Shown: positions 34,507 to 43,322 of the stretch, piece after piece
Numbering within the stretch: the first letter of the stretch is position 1
Layout of the letters: every line of letters begins with the position of its first letter
Program-made: the position numbers and the translations under genes
Source: Roseateles chitinivorans
Lineage (GTDB): Bacteria > Pseudomonadota > Gammaproteobacteria > Burkholderiales > Burkholderiaceae_C
Assembly: GCF_002761755.1 (NCBI RefSeq)
Contig: NZ_PEOG01000038.1
Span: forward strand, 1 to 53,375
DNA: 53,375 nucleotides
Reading direction: 5' to 3'
Notes under the pieces: model-generated
Seen by the model: the letters and a program-made list of their open reading frames with translations, nothing else
The model's database searches: none
Told to the model about the DNA's origin: nothing

Positions 34507-37154
34507 CTGAAATCGCCCGCACCAGCCTCTTCGGCAAGCTCAATCCGCTGGCCTACAAGGCGATCGAAGGCGCCACCGTGTTCTGCAAGCTGCGGGGCAA
34601 TCCGTACGTCGAGCTGCAGCACTGGATCTACCAGATCCTCAACACGCCCGATTCCGACCTGCATCGCATCGTCAAGCATTACGGGCTGGATGCCGCGCAG
34701 CTGTCGGCCGACCTGATGGCCTCGCTGGACCGGCTGCCGCGCGGCGCGACCTCGGTCACCGACCTGTCGAGCTGGGTCGAGAACGCGGTCGAGCGCGGCT
34801 GGGTCTACGGCTCGCTGATGTTCGGCGACCAGCAGGTGCGCACCGGCCACCTGGTGCTGGGCCTGCTGAAGACGGCCTCGATGCGCAACGTGCTGCTGTC
34901 GGTGTCCAGGCAGTTCGAGAAGATCCCGGTCGACGACCTCAGCGAGCACTTCAACCAGATCCTGGAGGGCTCGCCCGAGCGGGCGATGCGCGCGGCCGAG
35001 CCGGGCGCGGCGCCGGGCGATGCCAGCGGTGCGATCGCGCCGGCGGCGATGGGCAAGCAGGAGGCGCTCAAGCGTTTCGCGGTCGACCTGACCGAGCGCG
35101 CGCGCAATGGCGAGATCGATCCGATCGCCGGTCGTGACGAAGAGATCCGCCAGATCGTCGACATCCTGATGCGGCGCCGCCAGAACAACCCCATCCTCAC
35201 CGGCGAGGCGGGCGTGGGCAAGACGGCGGTGGTGGAGGGCTTCGCGCTGCGCCTGGCGCAGGGCGACGTGCCGCCGCAGCTCAAGGACGTCTCGCTGTAC
35301 ATGCTGGACATCGGCCTGCTGCAGGCGGGCGCGAGCATGAAGGGCGAGTTCGAGAACCGCCTGCGCCAGGTCATCGACGAGGTCCAGGCCTCGCCCAAGC
35401 CGATCATCCTGTTCATCGACGAGGCGCACACGCTGATCGGCGCGGGCGGCGCGGCCGGGACCGGCGATGCGGCCAACCTGCTCAAGCCGGCGCTGGCGCG
35501 CGGCAAGCTGCGCACGATCGCGGCGACGACCTGGGCCGAGTACAAGAAGCACATCGAGAAGGACCCGGCGCTGACGCGGCGCTTCCAGGTCGTGCAGGTG
35601 CCCGAGCCGGACGAGCACAAGGCGGTGCTGATGCTGCGCGGCGTGGCCTCGATCCTGGAAAAGCATCACCGCGTGGCGCTGCTGGACGAGGGCATCGAGG
35701 CCGCGGTGAGGCTGAGCCATCGCTACATCCCGGCGCGGCAGCTGCCGGACAAGGCGGTGAGCCTGCTGGACACCGCCTGCGCGCGCGTGGCTGTGAGCCA
35801 GCATGCGACGCCGGCCGAGCTCGAGGACTGCCTGCGCCGCATCCAGGCGCTCGAGATCGAGCAGGAGATCATCGCCCGCGAAGGCGCGATCGGCATGGAC
35901 GTGGCCGAGCGCAAGCAACGGGTGCTGGCGGCGCTGGACGAATCGCAGACGCGCAAGGCGCAGCTCGAGGAGCGCCATCTGAAGGAGAAGGGCCTGGTCG
36001 ACCGCGTGCTGGAGCTGCATGCGCTGCTGCGCAAGGACGGCGAGGGCGCGCCGTCGGAGGAGGATCGCGGCACGCTGCTGAACGAGTTGCACGGCCTGCG
36101 GGCCGAGCTGGTCACCTTGCAGGGCGATGCGCCGCTGATCCTGCCGCAGGTGGACGAGCAGGCGGTGGCCGCGGTGGTGCAGGACTGGACCGGCATCCCG
36201 GTCGGCCGCATGGTGCGCAATGAGCTGCAGGCGGTGCTGCAGCTGGCGGACACGCTGAACCAGCGGGTGGTCGGCCAGCGGCATGCGCTGGAGATGATCG
36301 CCAAGCGCATCGAGGTGTCGCGTGCCGGCCTGGACAATCCGAGCAAGCCGATCGGCGTGTTCCTGCTGGCGGGGACCTCGGGCGTGGGCAAGACCGAGAC
36401 GGCGCTGGCGCTGGCCGAGGCGCTCTACGGGGGCGAGCAGAACGTCATCACCATCAACATGAGCGAGTTCCAGGAGGCGCACACGGTCTCCACGCTCAAG
36501 GGCTCGCCGCCGGGGTATGTCGGTTACGGCGAGGGCGGGGTGCTGACCGAGGCGGTGCGTCGTCGTCCCTACAGCGTGGTGCTGCTGGACGAGGTGGAGA
36601 AGGCCCACCCGGATGTGCATGAGCTGTTCTTCCAGGTCTTCGACAAGGGCTGGATGGAGGACGGCGAGGGCCGCTACATCGACTTCAAAAACACGATCAT
36701 CCTGCTGACCAGCAACGCGGGCAGCGACCTGATCATGAAGCTGTGCGCCGATCCGGAGCTGATGCCGGAGCCCGAGGGCATCGCCAAGGCGCTGCGCGAG
36801 CCGCTGCTGAAGGTGTTCCCGGCGGCGCTGCTGGGCCGGCTGGTGACGATCCCGTACTACCCGCTGAGCGAGGAGATGCTGGGCCAGATCGTCCGTCTGC
36901 AGCTGGGCCGGATCCAGAAGCGGGTGGGCGAGAACCTGGGCGTGCCGCTGACTTTCGGCGACGACGTGGTGAAGCTGATCATCAGCCGCTGCAACGAGGT
37001 CGAGAGCGGCGGCCGCGTGGTGGACGCGATCCTCACGAACACGGTGCTGCCGCGCATCAGCCGCGAGTACCTCACGCGCCTGACCAACGGGCAGACGATC
37101 ACGAAGGTCGCGCTGAATGTGAAGGATGGGGACTTCGAGTACGGGTTTGATTGA
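34503..37154 (+). CDS. tssH: T6SS sheath-recycling ATPase TssH (ClpV)
   Basis: 883 residues. The N-domain (about 1-160) is followed by AAA1 with Walker A K240 (GEAGVGKTAVVE) and Walker B LFIDEAH, a coiled-coil middle region, and AAA2 with Walker A K630 (GTSGVGKTETAL) and VLLDEVEKAHP. The length and the insert with 'GGAAGTGDAANLLKPALARG' mark it as ClpV rather than ClpB. It disassembles the contracted TssB/C sheath. It starts inside the tssG stop (ATGA). It is the last core tss gene in the window. Confidence 0.97.
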   Translation: MTEIARTSLFGKLNPLAYKAIEGATVFCKLRGNPYVELQHWIYQILNTPDSDLHRIVKHYGLDAAQLSADLMASLDRLPRGATSVTDLSSWVENAVERGWVYGSLMFGDQQVRTGHLVLGLLKTASMRNVLLSVSRQFEKIPVDDLSEHFNQILEGSPERAMRAAEPGAAPGDASGAIAPAAMGKQEALKRFAVDLTERARNGEIDPIAGRDEEIRQIVDILMRRRQNNPILTGEAGVGKTAVVEGFALRLAQGDVPPQLKDVSLYMLDIGLLQAGASMKGEFENRLRQVIDEVQASPKPIILFIDEAHTLIGAGGAAGTGDAANLLKPALARGKLRTIAATTWAEYKKHIEKDPALTRRFQVVQVPEPDEHKAVLMLRGVASILEKHHRVALLDEGIEAAVRLSHRYIPARQLPDKAVSLLDTACARVAVSQHATPAELEDCLRRIQALEIEQEIIAREGAIGMDVAERKQRVLAALDESQTRKAQLEERHLKEKGLVDRVLELHALLRKDGEGAPSEEDRGTLLNELHGLRAELVTLQGDAPLILPQVDEQAVAAVVQDWTGIPVGRMVRNELQAVLQLADTLNQRVVGQRHALEMIAKRIEVSRAGLDNPSKPIGVFLLAGTSGVGKTETALALAEALYGGEQNVITINMSEFQEAHTVSTLKGSPPGYVGYGEGGVLTEAVRRRPYSVVLLDEVEKAHPDVHELFFQVFDKGWMEDGEGRYIDFKNTIILLTSNAGSDLIMKLCADPELMPEPEGIAKALREPLLKVFPAALLGRLVTIPYYPLSEEMLGQIVRLQLGRIQKRVGENLGVPLTFGDDVVKLIISRCNEVESGGRVVDAILTNTVLPRISREYLTRLTNGQTITKVALNVKDGDFEYGFD

Positions 37155-37195
37155 ATGCGTGGCGCGCGCCAGCTCCTTGGGCTACAACGCGCGCC

Positions 37196-37483
37196 ATGCC
37201 CAATCCCAGTCCAGAACCAGCGCTGCCATCACGGATTGAGGCGGGCACGCCGGATGCTCCGCACTGCGACTCTCCCGAGTGCGAATGCATCCCCATTGAA
37301 GCCTTTGAACAGCTGCGCTGGATCACCTGGTACAGGTCGGGTGGGACGGTGTCGCCGAAGGAAGCACTGGAGATCTACGAGCGCAATTGGCGACACGTTG
37401 ATCAATCACAGCTGCAGCCTCAGGAGCGCGAGCTGATTGAGCGCCTGGTTCGGACGGTTGGCAAGGGCATCTTGCTCGTTTGA
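37196..37483 (+). CDS. Small hypothetical protein after tssH
   Basis: 95 residues from ATG 37196. It is Pro/Cys-rich at the start (PHCDSPECECIPIEAFEQLRWITWYR), then 'SPKEALEIYERNWRHVDQSQLQPQERELIERLVRTVGKGI'. I recognise no family. A TTG start at 37151 overlapping the tssH stop would add 15 residues. Base composition is less GC-rich than the tss genes. It could be a small immunity-like or unrelated accessory gene. Confidence 0.5.
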   Translation: MPNPSPEPALPSRIEAGTPDAPHCDSPECECIPIEAFEQLRWITWYRSGGTVSPKEALEIYERNWRHVDQSQLQPQERELIERLVRTVGKGILLV

Positions 37484-37512
37484 AAACCGGTGCCAGGGCC
37501 GAGCGCTGAGCC

Positions 37513-37848
37513 ATGGACTTCGCCAAGACCTTCCTGCTGTTCGTCGTCACCGCGCTTGCCGAGATCGTCGGCTGCTACCTGCCGTACCTCTGGCTCAAGC
37601 AGGACAAGTCCACGTGGCTGCTCGTGCCCGCGGCCGGGAGCCTGGCGCTCTTCGCGTGGCTGCTTACGCTGCATCCGACCGCCGCCGGCCGCGTCTATGC
37701 GGCCTATGGCGGTGTCTACATCGGCGTGGCGATGGTGTGGTTGATGCTGGTGGACAAGGTCAAGCCCACGCTCACCGACTGGATCGGCGTGGCCGTCAGC
37801 CTGGTGGGGATGGCGATCATCATCCTGGGGCGCCGGCCGGCGCCCTGA
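37513..37848 (+). CDS. ynfA: YnfA/UPF0060 family membrane protein
   Basis: 111 residues with four predicted membrane helices and the UPF0060 pattern: '[19 protein letters not shown]', '[25 protein letters not shown]', '[18 protein letters not shown]'. It is an SMR-like small transporter family of uncertain substrate. It is probably unrelated to the T6SS and marks a host-gene break between the tss operon and the toxin island. Confidence 0.93.
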   Translation: MDFAKTFLLFVVTALAEIVGCYLPYLWLKQDKSTWLLVPAAGSLALFAWLLTLHPTAAGRVYAAYGGVYIGVAMVWLMLVDKVKPTLTDWIGVAVSLVGMAIIILGRRPAP

Positions 37849-37854
37849 GCGCGG

Positions 37855-38319
37855 TCACCAGTACTTCGGCGGCGCGCCTACCAGCGGGGCCTTGTTGCCG
37901 AAACGGCGAAGATCGTCCTCGCCATCGAGGATTCCGGCCTCCTTGGCCGCACGCTGCGCCGGCGTCAGCGGCGACACCGCCTTGTGCGGGTTGTGCTGCG
38001 GCGTCAGCCCGAGCGACTTGCCCGCGTCGTAGATGTAGTTCATGGCGCGCATCTGCCACGCGGGGTATTTGCCTGTGCCCACCCAGGCCCGGCACAGAAA
38101 GTAATGCTCTACCGCGGCCATCGTCGCGTCGTCGTCGTCGATCAGCCGCGGCGCATAGCTGTCCAGCTTCGGATAGCCATTGAAGCCGGCGTTGCGGACC
38201 TTGTACAGCCGCTTGCGCAGCTCGGTGTAGCGGTCCTTCTCGGGCAGTCCGAGGACTTCGCCCTCCCAGGCCCCGATGAGTTCATTCACACGTCGGTAAG
38301 TCAGAAGATGCTTCGACAT
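37855..38319 (-). CDS. Hypothetical protein, third gene of the minus-strand set
   Basis: 154 residues from ATG 38319. It has no signal peptide. The sequence has conserved-looking aromatic and charged residues ('YRRVNELIGAWEGEVLGL', 'VEHYFLCRAWVGTGKYPAWQMRAMNYIYDAGKSLGL') and a Pro/Lys-rich C-terminus. I recognise no family. It follows the immunity candidate at 38379-39131 by 59 bases on the same strand, so it may be an additional effector, chaperone or immunity component of that module. Confidence 0.6.
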   Translation of the reverse strand: MSKHLLTYRRVNELIGAWEGEVLGLPEKDRYTELRKRLYKVRNAGFNGYPKLDSYAPRLIDDDDATMAAVEHYFLCRAWVGTGKYPAWQMRAMNYIYDAGKSLGLTPQHNPHKAVSPLTPAQRAAKEAGILDGEDDLRRFGNKAPLVGAPPKYW

Positions 38320-38378
38320 CTGGGTCTCCCTGAATCGTGGATAGACCGCGCCCTCGCTGAGAGGCGGCTCGACATCAT

Positions 38379-39131
38379 TCACTTCCCAACGATCGTCAAT
38401 GTCCCATCCTGCGCATTGCCCGGCTCGCCGCTGACCGCGCGGCGATCGACCTGGCCCTCGCAGCCGCGCGCGCTGCATTGATAGGCCACCAGCCGCAGCG
38501 GCTGGTGGGCCTTGGGCTCCGAGCGCTCGACGACGCGCAGCGACAGGGTTCCCGCTGTCGGCCCCGAGACCAGCGAATCGCAGCCCGTCCAGTACCCGAC
38601 GAAGCGATGCGCCGTCCTCCCCGGCGCCGCGCCATCGAAAGGCACCAGCACCACGCTGGTCCAGCGCTGGAAGGTGCCGCTCTTGCCCACGCCCGCGTGC
38701 GAGAACTCCAGGCAGGTGCCCCAGCGCTGACCGCCCGCCATCACGCGGTACGCGTCGGTCGGGGTCCAGTCCAGGTCGGGCAGGGCGTCGCCGCCCTGCG
38801 CCTTGTGCTCCACGACCTGCAGCCGCCGACCGCCCTCGGCACGCGCGAAGCCGCCCTTGTCGCGGTCGATGCGCAGTTCGCCGGCATCGACGAAGCAGCC
38901 CTGGGGACCACACCAGCCTTCCGTCTTGAGCGGCTCCAGCACCGCCGCCGGCGCGTTGCCGCGCAGCGCGTCGCGCAGTTCGGTGGCATTGCGGGCCACG
39001 GTGTCGGCCTGCGCGGCGCAGGCCGTGAACAGCGCGCCGGCCAGCGCCGCGCCCATCCAGGCGGTCATCGACGAGGCGAGGGCCGCCCTCGGCGACGAAG
39101 CCATCGAGCGCGCGGTCGGCAGGGTGGGCAT
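38379..39131 (-). CDS. Exported candidate immunity protein of the SleB-like effector
   Basis: 250 residues from ATG 39131; longer upstream starts lie inside the effector gene. A signal peptide ends near 'TACAAQADT' (about residue 44), so it could be lipidated at TAC or cleaved at AQA. The mature part has four more cysteines besides the leader (WCGPQGC, GTCLEF, GCDSLV, YQCSARGCEG) and ends in 'GTLTIVGK'. The start codon overlaps the upstream effector stop by one base (TGATG). Periplasmic location opposite a wall-hydrolase-like toxin fits an immunity protein. No family recognised. Confidence 0.65.
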   Translation of the reverse strand: MPTLPTARSMASSPRAALASSMTAWMGAALAGALFTACAAQADTVARNATELRDALRGNAPAAVLEPLKTEGWCGPQGCFVDAGELRIDRDKGGFARAEGGRRLQVVEHKAQGGDALPDLDWTPTDAYRVMAGGQRWGTCLEFSHAGVGKSGTFQRWTSVVLVPFDGAAPGRTAHRFVGYWTGCDSLVSGPTAGTLSLRVVERSEPKAHQPLRLVAYQCSARGCEGQVDRRAVSGEPGNAQDGTLTIVGK

Positions 39132-39853
39132 CAGTCGTATTCCTTGTTGTTGGTCGCCTTCACGAAGGCGGCGTTGTACTTCCAGAAGATCGTGCCGCCA
39201 TAGGCGGCGGTGGACTCGTATTTGTAATCCCATTTGCCGCGCAGCTTGGTCTTCTGCCCCTGCGCATTGCGCCACCACTCTTCGCCAGGGACGTCCTTGT
39301 CCTTGATGTCGTAGATGTTGTGCTTCGGGTCGGTGATGTGGATGCCGGCCTTGACCTTGGGATGCTTGTCGTAGTTCGACTTGATGTCCGCGCCGTCCCA
39401 GAAGTAGGCGCCGTTGGAGTAGTCGGTGCCGCTCGGGTCGAGCGCATTGCGCGCGCCGCGCACCGCGTCGCTCATGCCGGGGTCCTTGGCGATCTCCTCG
39501 GCGCTGGCCTTGATCAGCTTGCCGTGCCGCTGGTTGCCGTCGTGCGCCGCGAAAGCGAAGGTCTTGTCGGCCTTGATGAAGGCGCTGATCGTCTTGTAGC
39601 CGCGGGCCTTCTGCTGGCGGACCAGCACGTTGGCGATGGCGGCCATCTCCTCGAAGACGTTGCCGGTCGAGCCCTCGCCATAAGCGACGGCGGCCAGCGC
39701 ACGGGTGTCGTCATCGATGGCCGGCGGCTTGTCGCGCGGCGCGGTGCCGACAGGAGCCGCCAGCGGCGACGCCGCGCGCACCATCGTGCCCTCGTCGATC
39801 TCGAAACAATTGGCGCCGGCGCCGAGCGGCCCGGGAATGCGGCAGGCAGGCAT
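39131..39853 (-). CDS. Candidate SleB-like cell-wall hydrolase effector
   Basis: 240 residues from ATG 39853 with AGGAG seven bases upstream. After a short Cys/Gly-rich leader, residues about 50-150 resemble Hydrolase_2/SleB wall lytic enzymes: 'TRALAAVAYGEGSTGNVFEEMAAIANVLV' carries the expected catalytic Glu (E60 in AYGEG), and the aromatic/Gly part 'NGAYFWDGADI' is also typical. No Sec signal is present, so export by the T6SS is likely. It is transcribed divergently from vgrG-1, and a candidate exported immunity gene overlaps its stop. Whether it is an amidase or a transglycosylase is undecided. Confidence 0.65.
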   Translation of the reverse strand: MPACRIPGPLGAGANCFEIDEGTMVRAASPLAAPVGTAPRDKPPAIDDDTRALAAVAYGEGSTGNVFEEMAAIANVLVRQQKARGYKTISAFIKADKTFAFAAHDGNQRHGKLIKASAEEIAKDPGMSDAVRGARNALDPSGTDYSNGAYFWDGADIKSNYDKHPKVKAGIHITDPKHNIYDIKDKDVPGEEWWRNAQGQKTKLRGKWDYKYESTAAYGGTIFWKYNAAFVKATNNKEYD

Positions 39854-39954
39854 GGGAATCTCCTGAAACGGCCCCAGGGTTTTCAGGCGGCGCAAGGCCT
39901 GCCCCTTGTACGGAACCGGTGAGGACAGACGGTAGCGGGCGCAGGGCGGCGCCC

Positions 39955-40001
39955 AAAGTGACTTTCGCCTCTTTTGCGCGCGATAGGCGCCCCCTACCGT
40001 G
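39955..40001 (+). promoter_or_regulatory. Shared T6SS promoter motif upstream of vgrG-1
   Basis: AAAGTGACTTTCG (39955-39967) and TGCGCG (39975-39980) are identical in sequence and spacing to the tssA copy. CCTACCGTG (39993-40001) is shared with the vgrG-2 promoter at the same distance. The 174-base gap 39854-40027 also serves the divergent effector gene. Confidence 0.6.
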
Positions 40002-40027
40002 TCGGCCAGGGAGATCCTGGAAGACCT

Positions 40028-42790
40028 ATGGCCTCACCGTTCCGCCTCAAAACCGCCTTGCCCGACGACGTCCTGCGCGTGCATTCCTGCACCTCGCGCG
40101 AGGGCCTGAGCGACGCTGGAGACACCACGCTGACGCTGCTGAGCGAGCGCAAGGACATCCTGGCCTCCGAGCTGCTGGGCAAGCTGGCGACGCTGACGAT
40201 CGCGCTGCGCGAGGATGCGCCGCGCCACGTGAGCGGCTATGTGACGCGCTTCGCGCAGCGGGGCTTCGAAGGCAAGCACTGCGTCTACGAGATGCAGCTC
40301 AAGCCCTGGCTGTGGCTGCTGTCGCGCACCTCGGACTGCCGGATCTTCCAGGAGATGTCGGTGCCCGACATCGTCAAGCAGGTGTTCGAGGACCATCCGG
40401 TCGCGCGCTACGAGTTCAAGCTGCTGCGCCCGTACCGGACCTGGAACTACTGCGTGCAGTACCGCGAGACCGACTTCAACTTCGTGGCGCGGCTGCTGGA
40501 GCATGAGGGCATCTACTGGTACGTCGAGCACGACGAGAGCGGGCACAAGGTGGTGCTGTGCGACTCGGCCAGCGGGCACGACGCGAAGCCGGGGTGCGAG
40601 TCGCTGCCGTTCTATGGGTCTGGCGCCCAGGCCGCGCCCCAGCTCGAGTATGTGCAGAGCTGGAACAGCGCCGAGTGCGTCAAGCCCGGCAAGGTCGTCA
40701 TCACCGATTACGACTTCCAGCGCCCGTCGAATGACCTGGAGACCAGCCGTGGCCAGCCGCGGAACTACGACCTGTCGGACGGCGAAATCTTTGACTACCC
40801 GGGTGGTTTCATCGTCGGCGGCGACGGCGCGCAGTACGCCGAGGATCGCCTCGATGAATTGCAGACGGCCTACCAGAGTCATGAAGGCTCGACCAATGCG
40901 CAAGGTGTGCATGCGGGCCACCTGCTGACGTTGACGAGGCACCCCCGAGACATCGAGAACGCGGAGTACCTGGTCACCTCCACGGTGCTGCAGTTGCAGC
41001 AGGCCGCAAACGAAGCGGCCTCCGGCGACACATCATTGCGTTGCAGCTTCTCCTGCATACCTTCGAGCCAGCAGTACCGGCCGCCACGGCGTACCCCCAA
41101 GCCGCTGGTCGCCGGTCCTCAGACCGCGATCGTCACCGGCCCCGCCGGTGAGGAGATCCATACCGACGTATTCGGACGGGTGAAGGTCCAGTTCCATTGG
41201 GACCGGCGCGGCAAGCGCGACGAGCGCAGCTCTTGCTGGGTAAGCGTCGCGCATCCCTGGGCGGGCTCGAACTTCGGCGGTATTCACATTCCGCGCATCG
41301 GGCAGGAAGTGATCATCGGGTTCATCGAAGGAGACCCCGACGCGCCCATCATCATCGGACGGACGTACAACGGCGAGAACCTGCCGCCATGGGAACTGCC
41401 GGCCAACGCCACCCAGAGCGGCTTCCTGACACGCTCGACCAAGGGCGGGAGCTACGGCAATGCCAATGCGATCCGCTTCGAGGACAAGCAGGGCGCCGAG
41501 CAGCTCTGGATTCATGCGGAGAAGAACCAGGACATCGAGGTCGAGAACGACGAGACGCATTGGGTCGGCCAGGATCGGATGAAGACGATCGACCGTCATG
41601 AGACGGTCCGGGTCAAGGGCAATCGCACCGAGACCGTCGACCTCAATGAGCAGATCGACATCAAGCAGGATCGGACCGAGCACGTCTTCGGTCGCGAGAC
41701 CATCACGATCGACCAGAACCGCGTCAATACGATCGGCCAAAACCACCAGGAGTCGATCGGCAAAAACCACAAGACGACCATCGGCAAGAACCAGTCGATC
41801 AACGTTGGCAAGCACCTCACCGAGACGGTCGGGATGACCAACATCCAGAACGTCGGCCTGGCCAAGATGACCAACGTCGGCCTGGGTTACATGGTCAACG
41901 TCGGGGCGGCCTACAGCCTCAATACTGGCGGCCTGATGAACGTGGTGGTCGGCGCGGCATACAACGAGCAGATCGCCAAGAGCCGATCCATTTCGGCCGG
42001 CGACAACATCAAGATCACGGCGTCCAAGACCCTGTCCATCACCGGCGAGCAGAAGATCACCGAGAAGGGCAAGGAAGTCTTCATCGAAGGCAGCACGAAG
42101 CTGGTCCTCGCAGTGGGCGCAAGCACCATCACGATGACTGCTGGCGAGATCAACATCAACTCGCCGCTGGTAAAGATCAACTGCCCGGCCGGTCCGGCGA
42201 TGACGGTGGCTGCGCCGGATTCGAAGGGGCAGGTCCAAACGAATCTCGGGCAGGACGTTGATGACATCGCCGGCAAGTCGCCCACGTTGCAGAAGGACCT
42301 GGCCGAACTGAAGAAGGACAACTGGAAGGTCAAGTACGGTCCGAACGGAGGTGGGTCGCACGCGAATCGGCAGAGTCAGGAAATTGTGATCGACGGCGCC
42401 CTGAAGAACGACCCCAAACAAGCGGCCCAAGTTTTGGCACACGAAGTCGGCCACGCGAAATATCCCTACAAGGCGGATGTATCGAGCAAGCAGGCTTATG
42501 TGAGCGGCACTTTGGCTGACGAGGGCGCGGCGACAATGAAGAACATTCAAGTGCGGCGCGAAGTGTTGGCCAATGGTGGTCCTGACATTGGTATTGCCGG
42601 CAATGCCAAGAATCACCCGCAGTACGAGGCAGCGTACAACCAGTATCTCAAGGATGGAAACGCCGCCAAGGCGCGTGACTCAATGGGGTCCATCTTTGGC
42701 AACGGAGAGCGGGTTTCCATTCCACCTCATCCGACGTACAACGACTACTATGGTGGTTGGTATGACAAGACGTATGGGGGTAAGCCTTGA
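40028..42790 (+). CDS. vgrG: VgrG-1 with C-terminal zinc-metallopeptidase domain
   Basis: 920 residues from ATG 40028. Order: gp27-like Phage_GPD domain (about 1-350), gp5 OB fold (about 360-455, 'GEEIHTDVFGRVKVQFHWDRRGKRD'), repeats of xTVxxN/xxIGxN type (about 500-660) and a DUF2345-like region (about 665-740). A C-terminal extension of about 150 residues then carries H805-E-V-G-H809 (AQVLAHEVGHA) and a possible third ligand E832 (LADEGAAT), a gluzincin-like spacing. This is an 'evolved' VgrG: spike plus fused toxin, like the periplasm-acting metallopeptidase tip of Pseudomonas VgrG2b. The extension is lower in GC than the core. Confidence 0.92.
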   Translation: MASPFRLKTALPDDVLRVHSCTSREGLSDAGDTTLTLLSERKDILASELLGKLATLTIALREDAPRHVSGYVTRFAQRGFEGKHCVYEMQLKPWLWLLSRTSDCRIFQEMSVPDIVKQVFEDHPVARYEFKLLRPYRTWNYCVQYRETDFNFVARLLEHEGIYWYVEHDESGHKVVLCDSASGHDAKPGCESLPFYGSGAQAAPQLEYVQSWNSAECVKPGKVVITDYDFQRPSNDLETSRGQPRNYDLSDGEIFDYPGGFIVGGDGAQYAEDRLDELQTAYQSHEGSTNAQGVHAGHLLTLTRHPRDIENAEYLVTSTVLQLQQAANEAASGDTSLRCSFSCIPSSQQYRPPRRTPKPLVAGPQTAIVTGPAGEEIHTDVFGRVKVQFHWDRRGKRDERSSCWVSVAHPWAGSNFGGIHIPRIGQEVIIGFIEGDPDAPIIIGRTYNGENLPPWELPANATQSGFLTRSTKGGSYGNANAIRFEDKQGAEQLWIHAEKNQDIEVENDETHWVGQDRMKTIDRHETVRVKGNRTETVDLNEQIDIKQDRTEHVFGRETITIDQNRVNTIGQNHQESIGKNHKTTIGKNQSINVGKHLTETVGMTNIQNVGLAKMTNVGLGYMVNVGAAYSLNTGGLMNVVVGAAYNEQIAKSRSISAGDNIKITASKTLSITGEQKITEKGKEVFIEGSTKLVLAVGASTITMTAGEININSPLVKINCPAGPAMTVAAPDSKGQVQTNLGQDVDDIAGKSPTLQKDLAELKKDNWKVKYGPNGGGSHANRQSQEIVIDGALKNDPKQAAQVLAHEVGHAKYPYKADVSSKQAYVSGTLADEGAATMKNIQVRREVLANGGPDIGIAGNAKNHPQYEAAYNQYLKDGNAAKARDSMGSIFGNGERVSIPPHPTYNDYYGGWYDKTYGGKP

Positions 42791-43311
42791 TCTATCGCCG
42801 GACCTTGTGTGTCGCGACTGTGGCGTTGTTGATCGGTGGTCTCAGCGCGGCGGCGCGAGAAAGCGATGACTCTCGGAAGAAAACCATGAAGACATTCGAC
42901 ATCTGGACACTTGTTGACTACTTGCCGACCAGGATGCCTCTTGAAAGGGACACGATTCAAACCATTCTGGGTGCGGTGCTTCGCGAGACCGACTCAAACG
43001 AGTTCACGGCCTTTTTCGAAGGTGGTCCAGTGCTGCTGAAGAATGATGTCGAGATTGAGTCTATCGATCTACGTGTCAACAGGGAAAGGGCCTCTCGGCG
43101 TCTCCTGGTCTTGAAGTTCGCGGGCAAGTGCGTGACGAAGGCGGAGGTTTTCGGTCGAAACCAGGGGCTCGAGTTGACAGATCATCCCCGTGGTCGTTCT
43201 CTCGACGAAGAGACCAGTTGGTCTGTGAAGCAATCGTGGGGGCAGCTCAGCTTTGGCTTCTCGGAGCGCAATCCAGACTGCCTGCGCACAGTCGTTTTCA
43301 AGACTGACTGA
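42787..43311 (+). CDS. Exported candidate immunity to the VgrG-1 metallopeptidase
   Basis: 174 residues, apparently starting at TTG 42787, which overlaps the vgrG-1 stop by four bases (TTGA). The leader 'MIYRRTLCVATVALLIGGLSAAA' is a signal peptide; ATG 42886 would skip it. The C-terminal region 'LELTDHPRGRSLDEETSW', 'WGQLSFGFSERNPDCLRTVV' is closely matched by the protein at 47915-48361. A periplasmic protein overlapping an antibacterial periplasmic metallopeptidase is best read as its immunity protein. Codon use is noticeably less GC-rich than in the tss operon. Confidence 0.7.
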   Translation: MIYRRTLCVATVALLIGGLSAAARESDDSRKKTMKTFDIWTLVDYLPTRMPLERDTIQTILGAVLRETDSNEFTAFFEGGPVLLKNDVEIESIDLRVNRERASRRLLVLKFAGKCVTKAEVFGRNQGLELTDHPRGRSLDEETSWSVKQSWGQLSFGFSERNPDCLRTVVFKTD

Positions 43312-43322
43312 AGAGGCGATTT

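Noticed and set aside
33864..36620. 918-codon minus-strand open frame
   Set aside because: It covers the opposite strand of tssG and tssH and shows only low-complexity residues.
39955..39980. Sigma-54 promoter reading of the T6SS motif
   Set aside because: The GG and GC pairs are not at the required -24/-12 spacing.
41560..41900. Short tandem repeats resembling a CRISPR or minisatellite
   Set aside because: They encode the TVxxN/xxIGxN beta-helix repeats of VgrG-1 and vary at the base level; there are no unique spacers.
41033..42616. 527-codon minus-strand open frame
   Set aside because: It is antisense to the VgrG-1 repeat region, and its repeated LVVLADR-type text mirrors the TVGxN repeats.
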